Positions 7,365 to 12,103 of a stretch of 12,103 nucleotides of DNA are shown here, in pieces. The DNA is from an uncultured Ruminococcus sp. Its GTDB lineage: Bacteria > Bacillota_A > Clostridia > RUG12999. The DNA lies in NCBI GenBank assembly GCA_902783995.1, contig CACZTG010000163.1, forward strand, positions 1 through 12,103, written 5' to 3'. The translations under genes were made by a program, and so were the position numbers. Position 1 is the stretch's first letter; every line of letters begins with the position of its first letter. Under the pieces are notes generated by a model. The model was not told where the DNA came from and did not search any database. It saw nothing but the letters and a program-made list of their open reading frames with translations.

Positions 7365-8756
7365 ATGGCAAATATGTCACTTACTAAAAACAAAATGCCG
7401 GTACAGGAGCCGGACATAAGGAATAAAAATTTCGATGAGGTTGCTCTCGGCTATACAAAAGAGCAGGCGGTAGATGAGGCAAACCGCTGCCTTAACTGTA
7501 AAAACAAGCCTTGTGTTTCGGGGTGCCCCGTATCAATTGATATACCGGGTTTTATAGCGAAAATCCGTGAAGAGGATTTTGAGGGCGCTTATGAAATAAT
7601 TTCAAAATCAAGCTCACTTCCTGCGGTCTGCGGCAGAGTCTGTCCGCAGGAAACACAGTGTGAAGCAAAATGTGTAAGAGGAATAAAGGGTGAGCCTGTC
7701 GCAATAGGAAGGCTTGAACGTTTTGTTGCCGATTATCATATGGCAAACTTTAAAGGCGAGCCTGTGCAGCCTCAAAAGAACGGTCATAAGGTTGCGGTTA
7801 TAGGCGCGGGTCCCTCGGGACTCACCTGTGCGGGCGACCTCGCGAAAGCGGGCTATGACGTTACAATCTTTGAGGCGCTCCACGAGGCGGGCGGCGTTCT
7901 TGTTTACGGCATACCGGAGTTCCGTCTGCCGAAAGATATTGTTAAAAAAGAGATTGACGGTCTTAAAAAAATAGGTGTTAAGGTACTTACAAATATGGTT
8001 GTGGGAAAGGTATTTTCCATTGACGAGCTTATGGAAAAGGAAGGCTTTGAGGCTGTTTATATAGGTACGGGAGCAGGACTTCCGCGTTTTATGGGAATAC
8101 CCGGTGAGAATTTAAACGGAGTATATTCCGCAAACGAATACTTAACGAGGACAAATCTTATGAAAGCCTATAAAGAGAACAGCGATACGCCTATTAAGCA
8201 CTCAAAAAGCGTTGCGGTTGTGGGCGGAGGAAACGTTGCTATGGACGCCGCAAGATGCGCTAAAAGGCTCGGAGCGGAAAAGGTATATATTGTATATCGC
8301 CGTTCAATGGAAGAAATGCCCGCGAGAAACGAGGAAATTGAACATGCCGTGGAAGAAGATATTATTTTTAACGTGCTTTGCAATCCGACGGAAATTATTT
8401 CAGACGAAAACGGCAGTGTATGCGGCATGAAATGTATAAAAATGGAGCTTGGTGAGCCTGATGAATCCGGCAGAAGAAGCCCCGTTCCGATTAAAGGCTC
8501 GGAGTTTATTTTAGATGTCGATACCGTAATTATGTCGATAGGTACTTCACCGAATCCGCTTATAAGAACCACGACCGAAGGTCTTGAAATAAACCGCAGA
8601 GGTTGCATTGTAACAGACGGCGAGAGCGGTAAAACAAGCAGAGAGGGTGTATATGCCGGAGGTGACGCCGTTACGGGCGCGGCTACGGTTATTCTTGCGA
8701 TGGGAGCGGGAAAAGACGCCGCAAAGGCAATTGACGAGTTCATTTTGTCAAAATAG
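7365..8756 (+). CDS. nfnB: NfnB: NADPH-binding subunit of NADH-dependent ferredoxin:NADP+ oxidoreductase (glutamate-synthase-small-chain-like)
   Basis: This 463-residue protein resembles the GltD family. The N-terminal cluster domain has C-x2-C-x4-C-x3-C (Cys42, 45, 50, 54) and the second set Cys89, 93, 99 and 103 in CGRVCPQETQCEAKC, fitting two [4Fe-4S] clusters. The first dinucleotide loop, GAGPSGL at 147-153, binds FAD. The second, GGGNVAMD at 287-294 followed by YRRS at 311-314, binds NADPH. A closing GGDAVTGAATVILAMGAGK motif at 432-450 completes the FAD site. In the complex this subunit holds the bifurcating FAD and the ferredoxin-side clusters. No large glutamate synthase subunit is nearby, and the partner is nfnA, so GltD is rejected. 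The start is ATG 7365 with AAAGGAGAA at 7348-7356, which overlaps the end of nfnA and suggests translational coupling; an in-frame TTG at 7335 is ignored. Confidence 0.95.
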   Translation: MANMSLTKNKMPVQEPDIRNKNFDEVALGYTKEQAVDEANRCLNCKNKPCVSGCPVSIDIPGFIAKIREEDFEGAYEIISKSSSLPAVCGRVCPQETQCEAKCVRGIKGEPVAIGRLERFVADYHMANFKGEPVQPQKNGHKVAVIGAGPSGLTCAGDLAKAGYDVTIFEALHEAGGVLVYGIPEFRLPKDIVKKEIDGLKKIGVKVLTNMVVGKVFSIDELMEKEGFEAVYIGTGAGLPRFMGIPGENLNGVYSANEYLTRTNLMKAYKENSDTPIKHSKSVAVVGGGNVAMDAARCAKRLGAEKVYIVYRRSMEEMPARNEEIEHAVEEDIIFNVLCNPTEIISDENGSVCGMKCIKMELGEPDESGRRSPVPIKGSEFILDVDTVIMSIGTSPNPLIRTTTEGLEINRRGCIVTDGESGKTSREGVYAGGDAVTGAATVILAMGAGKDAAKAIDEFILSK

Positions 8757-8804
8757 ATTTTTTGGTGCTTTGATAAAATGCATTGCATAAAGGTGGGATT
8801 ATAA

Positions 8805-9416
8805 ATGTTTAAAGGTATTATCGCCGTAATTTTCTCTTATCTTCTCGGGAGTATAAACAATTCAATTATAGTAGGTCATATGTTTGGTGTTAAGGATATA
8901 AGAGAGCATGGCAGCGGCAACGCCGGTTCTACAAATGTGCTTCGCACAATCGGGGTGAAAGCGGCGACGCTTACCTTTATAGGTGACGTTTTAAAGGGTG
9001 TAATCGCGCCGCTTCTCACATATTATTTTTGCGATAAAAACCTTCCTTGGGTATTTGCCGCAGGTTACTCCACGATTTTGGGACACGTTTTCCCGCTGTT
9101 TTTCGGCTTTAAGGGCGGCAAGGGCGTTGCGACCTCATTCGGCGCTGTTCTTGTAATCAGTATTCTGACAGGCAAATTTTATATACCGCTGATCCTTCTT
9201 GCGGTATTTATAGCCGTTGTCTTGCTGACGCGCTATGTTTCTCTCGGTTCGGTGCTTGTTATGGCGGCATATCCTTTTATTGTAGGTTTCATTTTTAAAG
9301 GGGATTACGCGTATCTTGTTTTTGCCGTTTTAATAGCTTTCACGGGAATTATAAAGCATAAAAAGAATATTTTGCGTCTTATAAACGGAAATGAATCAAA
9401 AATAGGGAAACATTAA
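8805..9416 (+). CDS. plsY: Acyl-phosphate:glycerol-3-phosphate acyltransferase PlsY
   Basis: This 203-residue integral membrane enzyme transfers the acyl group of acyl-phosphate to glycerol-3-phosphate, making lysophosphatidic acid, the first step of membrane phospholipid synthesis. All three PlsY signatures are visible: motif 1 GSGNAGSTNVLR at 36-47 (Ser where many family members have Ala), motif 2 GHVFPLFFGFKGGKGVAT at 93-110, and motif 3 NILRLINGNE at 188-197. About five hydrophobic segments (3-23, 55-75, 83-102, 113-142, 150-183) fit the known topology. Length is normal. The ATG has AAAGGTGGG at 8789-8797. It lies 48 bases after nfnB without a visible terminator between, so it may be the last gene of the long run; its metabolic link to nfnAB is probably only shared demand during growth. 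Confidence 0.96.
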   Translation: MFKGIIAVIFSYLLGSINNSIIVGHMFGVKDIREHGSGNAGSTNVLRTIGVKAATLTFIGDVLKGVIAPLLTYYFCDKNLPWVFAAGYSTILGHVFPLFFGFKGGKGVATSFGAVLVISILTGKFYIPLILLAVFIAVVLLTRYVSLGSVLVMAAYPFIVGFIFKGDYAYLVFAVLIAFTGIIKHKKNILRLINGNESKIGKH

Positions 9417-9449
9417 ATTTTAACATAGACAAAATATGTCCAACACTTT

Positions 9450-9458
9450 TGTTATAAT
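9450..9458 (+). promoter_or_regulatory. Extended -10 promoter for the GTPase gene
   Basis: TGTTATAAT is a perfect extended -10 (TG, one base, TATAAT). No good -35 lies at 16-18 bases; the nearest resemblance, TAGACA at 9426-9431, is 21 bases away, too far to count with confidence, but an extended -10 can work without it. Transcription would start near 9465, leaving a leader of about 40 bases. The position, 34 bases after the plsY stop, supports a separate unit starting with the GTPase. Confidence 0.65.
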
Positions 9459-9462
9459 TGTA

Positions 9463-9479
9463 TTAAGATTAAATCTTAA
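9463..9479 (+). promoter_or_regulatory. Perfect palindrome at the expected transcription start of the GTPase gene; candidate operator
   Basis: TTAAGATT-A-AATCTTAA is an 8+8 bp perfect inverted repeat around one base. It begins five bases after the -10 and spans the predicted start site, where a bound dimeric repressor would block transcription. The arms are too AT-rich and the loop too short for it to be a convincing RNA hairpin. I did not find a second copy near the WYL gene. Confidence 0.4.
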
Positions 9480-9504
9480 AATAATTATTACGGAGGTATG
9501 GAAA

Positions 9505-10482
9505 ATGACAAAAATTTATGAATTTCTCGAAAAAGAGATTATGGAATCGAACCTTTCTGAGGAAGAAAAAAACAAGAGGCTGTCAAAGCTTCTCAAAGCG
9601 AGAGGACAAAAAATCAATCTGCTTATTGTCGGAGCGACCGGAAGCGGAAAAAGCTCAACCGTAAATGCGCTTTTCGATACTAAGCTTGCAAAAATCGGCA
9701 TAGGAACAGAGCCGGAAACAAAGGATATTGCTTGCTATGAGCTTGAAAACCTTACGGTTTGGGATACTCCCGGCATAGGCGACAATATCGAAGCGGATAA
9801 GCTGTATTCGGAAAACATAGTAAGAAAGCTTTCGGAGCTTGATGAAAACGGCGTACCGCTTATAGACCTTGTTATGGTTATAATTGACGCTTCCACAAAG
9901 GATATGACCTCGGTTTATAATATGATAAACAATATTATAATTCCGTCCATATCGCAGGAAAACTCAGGCAGAATTTTAATTGCCGTAAATCAGGCGGATG
10001 TTGCAATGAAGGGTAAACATTGGGACAGCGAAAACAATTGTCCGGATGAGGTGCTTGAGGCGTTTTTAAAAGAAAAATGCAGGTCTGTAAAAAACAGGCT
10101 TTTTGAGGCTGTGGGTTTTGAAACCGAGCCAATATACTATTGCGCGGGTTATACAGATGAAAACGGTGAGCAGAGCAAACCTTATAACCTTACTAAACTT
10201 CTGTACCATATTGTACTGTCATTGCCGGCAGAAAAACGTATTGCTATTGCGGAAAATCTTAACGGCAATTCGGACGTTTGGGAATATGATGACGGGGAGG
10301 AAGATTATACCGGTAAAATATCCGATACTTTTGCGGAAACCGTAAAAGACTGTATATCCGATTTTGCTGAACGCGGTGTTATTTACGGCGGTGCGGCTCT
10401 CGGTATGCCGGGCGCGCTGGCAGGAGGTCTTATAGGCGGTATAATCGGAGCCGTTACAGGTGTTATAAAGGGATTTAGTTAA
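9505..10482 (+). CDS. YfjP/YeeP-like GTPase with glycine-rich hydrophobic C-terminus
   Basis: This 325-residue protein carries a TRAFAC-type GTPase domain. A charged helical N-terminus (1-35) precedes the P-loop GATGSGKSS at 43-51, a probable G2 Thr72 in EPETKD, G3 DTPG at 87-90, and G4 NQAD at 162-165 (NKxD-like, with Gln for Lys). The order and the P-loop form resemble the E. coli YfjP/YeeP group and dynamin-related small GTPases. An acidic linker (258-268, EYDDGEEDY) leads to residues 292-323, a glycine-zipper segment (GGAALGMPGALAGGLIGG followed by IIGAVTGVIKGF) that could insert into or act on membranes. The ATG is preceded by GGAGG at 9492-9496; an ATG at 9498 is out of frame. It heads a unit with its own promoter. 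The substrate, apart from GTP, is unknown; membrane remodelling or stress response is inferred. Confidence 0.85.
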   Translation: MTKIYEFLEKEIMESNLSEEEKNKRLSKLLKARGQKINLLIVGATGSGKSSTVNALFDTKLAKIGIGTEPETKDIACYELENLTVWDTPGIGDNIEADKLYSENIVRKLSELDENGVPLIDLVMVIIDASTKDMTSVYNMINNIIIPSISQENSGRILIAVNQADVAMKGKHWDSENNCPDEVLEAFLKEKCRSVKNRLFEAVGFETEPIYYCAGYTDENGEQSKPYNLTKLLYHIVLSLPAEKRIAIAENLNGNSDVWEYDDGEEDYTGKISDTFAETVKDCISDFAERGVIYGGAALGMPGALAGGLIGGIIGAVTGVIKGFS

Positions 10483-10483
10483 A

Positions 10484-10651
10484 ATGCTTATATTAAATTT
10501 TGATATTGACAGGAAAACAGAGCTTTTTAAAAAGGCGTTGAAACGTGCAAGAGCAAACGGTGATAAAAAGAAGGAAGAGGCATACATAAGAAATACAGAA
10601 AGAATGAAGAAGTTAAAGGAATATACGGAGAAAATCAGGTTTTTAGCGTAA
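10484..10651 (+). CDS. Small charged helical protein (55 residues), unknown function
   Basis: The ATG lies one base after the GTPase stop codon, with AAAGGGA at 10467-10473 inside the GTPase gene at suitable spacing, so translation is probably coupled. The protein is MLILNFDIDRKTELFKKALK followed by a very basic, glutamate-rich stretch, with about 17 Lys or Arg and 8 Glu among 55 residues. After the first eight residues it looks like one or two continuous amphipathic helices (RARANGDKKKEEAYIRNTER, then MKKLKEYTEK). I recognise no family. Because the codons used look like those of neighbouring genes and it sits exactly where an operon member would, I think it is real, but an open frame of this length can arise by chance. 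Confidence 0.55.
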   Translation: MLILNFDIDRKTELFKKALKRARANGDKKKEEAYIRNTERMKKLKEYTEKIRFLA

Positions 10652-10725
10652 TAAAGGGATTATTGATAAAATATCAGCGTAATCCGGGAGATAAACTACA
10701 GTTTTAGGTTGACACGGTAGTCTGA

Positions 10726-10754
10726 CGGCGGTACGGAGAAAATCCGTGCCGTCG
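10726..10754 (+). promoter_or_regulatory. Strong GC-rich hairpin in the gap before the WYL regulator
   Basis: Bases 10726-10737 pair with 10743-10754 over 12 bp, including two G-U wobbles, around a GAAAA loop. No T run follows (the next bases are GTGCCGTATTAAAAAA), so it is not a standard intrinsic terminator on this strand, and no A run on its left would make it one on the other. A TTGACA stands at 10709-10714, but the -10 at the right distance (TACGGA) is poor. It may be a leader structure of the WYL transcript, an inefficient terminator of the GTPase unit, or a protein-binding site. The rest of the 139-base gap shows nothing else I can name. Confidence 0.45.
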
Positions 10755-10790
10755 GTGCCGTATTAAAAAACTGTTATATGGGTGAAACAA

Positions 10791-11708
10791 ATGAGTATTG
10801 AGTGCGGAAAAAGCTTCAGACTTTTGAAAATGTTTGAAAAGCTGAACAGAGGCGAGGTTATAAATAAAAAAGAGTTTGCGGATTATTTCGGAATAAGCGA
10901 AAAATCCGTTCAACGTGATATTGACGACCTCAGGACTTATCTTGCTGAGGCTTACGGCAGTGGCGACGAAATAACGGTTAAATACAGCTATTTAAAAAAC
11001 GGATACAGCCTTGTAAAGAAGGACAGAGAGTTTTTAACAAATCAGGAAATACTGACGGTTTGTAAAATTCTGCTCGAAAGCAGAGCGTTTAACAGGGAAG
11101 AGCTTGACATTCTTACAAACAAGCTTCTTATGCAGGCAACACAGGACGCAAAAGTTAATATAAATGAACTTATTTTAAATGAAAAATTTCACTATATACC
11201 GCCGAGACATAAAAAGCCTCTTATTGAGGCAATATGGGAAATTTCAGATTATATACATAAAAAGGAAATCATTGAATTTGATTATAAAAGGCAGGACGGT
11301 AAGGTAACGCACAGAACGGTTAAGCCGCTTAACGTAATGTTTTCGGAATATTATTTTTACCTGATAGCGTGGTTTGCGGATAATTCAAAGGATTATCCCG
11401 CGGTTTTCAGAGCAGACAGAATTACAAACCTTAAAAGTAAGGGGGAAAGCTTCAGAATACCGTATGCGAAGCGCTTTGAGGACGGTGAGTTCAGAAAAAG
11501 AGTGCAGTTTATGTATTCGGGACCGCTAAAACGAGTACGGTTTGAATTTTCGGGACCGTCGCTTGAAGCGATACTTGATAGGTTGCCGACAGCAAAAGTT
11601 TTGGAATGTAATAACGGGGTTTACATTCTTGAAGCCGAAAGCTACGGTGACGGAATTTTAATGTGGCTTCGCACGCAGGGAGATAATGTGAAAATAATAA
11701 ATTTTTAA
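10791..11708 (+). CDS. WYL-domain transcriptional regulator with N-terminal HTH
   Basis: This 305-residue protein has the standard three-part layout of the YafY/PafC-like family. A winged helix-turn-helix lies at about 6-55, with recognition helix ISEKSVQRDIDDLR at 35-48 (the repeated Q/R-R-D-I-x-x-L form of this family). The WYL domain lies at about 146-214, with IEFDYKR at 161-167, the core YYFYLIAWFADN at 187-198 and FRADRI at 206-211. A WCX-type C-terminal domain lies at 245-304 (VRFEFSGPSLEAILDRLP and a final strand after MWLRTQGDN). WYL domains bind nucleic acid or a nucleotide ligand and often regulate DNA-damage or phage-defence genes. The start is ATG 10791 with GGTGA at 10781-10785; an in-frame GTG at 10782 has no ribosome site. 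The stop overlaps the ribosome site of the next gene, so the TerB-like protein is probably co-translated. Confidence 0.92.
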   Translation: MSIECGKSFRLLKMFEKLNRGEVINKKEFADYFGISEKSVQRDIDDLRTYLAEAYGSGDEITVKYSYLKNGYSLVKKDREFLTNQEILTVCKILLESRAFNREELDILTNKLLMQATQDAKVNINELILNEKFHYIPPRHKKPLIEAIWEISDYIHKKEIIEFDYKRQDGKVTHRTVKPLNVMFSEYYFYLIAWFADNSKDYPAVFRADRITNLKSKGESFRIPYAKRFEDGEFRKRVQFMYSGPLKRVRFEFSGPSLEAILDRLPTAKVLECNNGVYILEAESYGDGILMWLRTQGDNVKIINF

Positions 11709-11720
11709 GGAGAGAGAAAA

Positions 11721-12103
11721 ATGGATTTTGAAAGAATGAACAGACAACAAAAGGAGCTGCTTGCAGAGCTTTTTTGGGAGGTAATACGCATTGACGGTGA
11801 GGTTACAACCGAAGAGGAAACAATGTACAAGAATATTTGCAATGAGCTTCAGATAAAGGGCAAAACACTTAGAAGTGAAAATTCCGGAACAGGTAATATC
11901 TTTGAACTAATGAAAAAAATTGCCGATATTTCTTTGCCGTCCGAAAAAAGGAGCATTGCGGCAGAAGTAATATACCTTGTTTGTGCCGACGGGAAAATTT
12001 CCGTTCGTGAAAAAGGCTGTGTTTTAAATAAAATACAACAGTATTTTAATGTTTCGTCAAACGATTTGGATGAGATGACCGTAATAATAGAGGGGATTAT
12101 TGA
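11721..12103 (+). CDS. TerB-like domain protein (3' end outside the window)
   Basis: An ATG with TAAGGAGA (11706-11713) overlapping the WYL stop codon opens a frame that stays open to the last base, giving 127 residues. Two helical half-repeats are seen: FWEVIRIDGEVTTEEETMYK at 18-37, and EVIYLVCADGKISVREKGCV at 82-101 followed by an amphipathic helix and a turn rich in Ser and Asn. The D-G-E/K-[IV]-[ST] acidic turn after a helix is the metal-binding-like signature of TerB-like (tellurite-resistance B) domains, which are found in stress-response and phage-defence gene groups. What lies beyond residue 127 is unknown, so the protein may carry a further domain. Its tight coupling to the WYL gene suggests it is under that regulator's control, or is its partner. 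Confidence 0.72.
   Translation, partial: MDFERMNRQQKELLAELFWEVIRIDGEVTTEEETMYKNICNELQIKGKTLRSENSGTGNIFELMKKIADISLPSEKRSIAAEVIYLVCADGKISVREKGCVLNKIQQYFNVSSNDLDEMTVIIEGII

Noticed and set aside
7365..8756. Glutamate synthase small subunit (gltD)
   Set aside because: The sequence is GltD-like, but no large subunit is present and the gene directly follows nfnA, which fits NfnB.
8168..8788. 206-codon open frame on the - strand opposite nfnB
   Set aside because: It lies wholly against a gene with clear NfnB motifs. Its translation is a Ser/Ile/Pro-rich shadow with no recognisable motif, and no ribosome site was seen.
9436..9504. N-terminal extension of the GTPase from 9436
   Set aside because: It would run through the -10 element and the palindrome; the ATG at 9505 has a strong GGAGG at good distance.
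10219..10587. 122-codon - strand frame opposite the GTPase 3' end and the mini-protein
   Set aside because: Low-complexity, Phe/Ser-rich shadow of the + strand genes; no ribosome site or motif.
10726..10754. Intrinsic terminator of the GTPase unit
   Set aside because: The stem is strong but no T run follows it, so I list it only as a structured element.
1..12103. tRNA, rRNA, CRISPR array, insertion sequence or prophage
   Set aside because: I read both strands for such signs and found no regularly spaced repeats, transposase or integrase motifs, or tRNA-like folds.

Overview
The window looks like chromosomal DNA of an anaerobic Gram-positive bacterium of the class Clostridia. The grounds are: S-layer homology (SLH) domains, copper-amine-oxidase-N-like stalk domains on secreted proteins, a stand-alone ferredoxin-thioredoxin reductase catalytic subunit, the electron-bifurcating NfnAB pair, PlsY, strong AGGAGG-type ribosome binding sites, and moderately AT-rich sequence. 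A pectin- or rhamnose-using gut clostridium such as a Monoglobus relative would fit, but that is only an inference. Every gene I can support is on the + strand. I see no tRNA, rRNA, CRISPR array, insertion sequence or prophage gene.

Region 1 (1-2530): the 3' part of a large surface protein that joins a probable hydrolase domain, three SLH repeats and a HAD-type phosphatase. It is followed by a 63-residue two-helix membrane protein and L-rhamnose mutarotase (rhaM), and closed by a clear Rho-independent terminator.

Region 2 (2531-9416): a consensus-like promoter opens a closely spaced run of seven genes. These are a ferredoxin-thioredoxin reductase catalytic protein, a secreted HtrA-type protease with a stalk domain, a secreted protein with the same kind of stalk and three PsbP-like repeats, an HD-domain phosphohydrolase, NfnA, NfnB and PlsY. 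Gaps are 5 to 48 bases and no terminator is visible, so one transcript of about 6.8 kb is possible. The protease and its neighbour form an envelope pair. NfnAB links NADH, NADPH and ferredoxin pools, and the FTR protein draws on reduced ferredoxin.

Region 3 (9417-12103): a new promoter with an extended -10 and a perfect palindrome at the expected start site precedes a YfjP/YeeP-like GTPase with a glycine-rich membrane-active tail. A tiny charged helical protein follows. After a 139-base gap holding a strong hairpin come a WYL-domain transcription regulator and a TerB-like protein cut by the window end. This GTPase, small protein, WYL and TerB group is the least explained part of the window and the best candidate for an undescribed stress or defence module. 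That reading rests on gene company, not on any direct functional signature.
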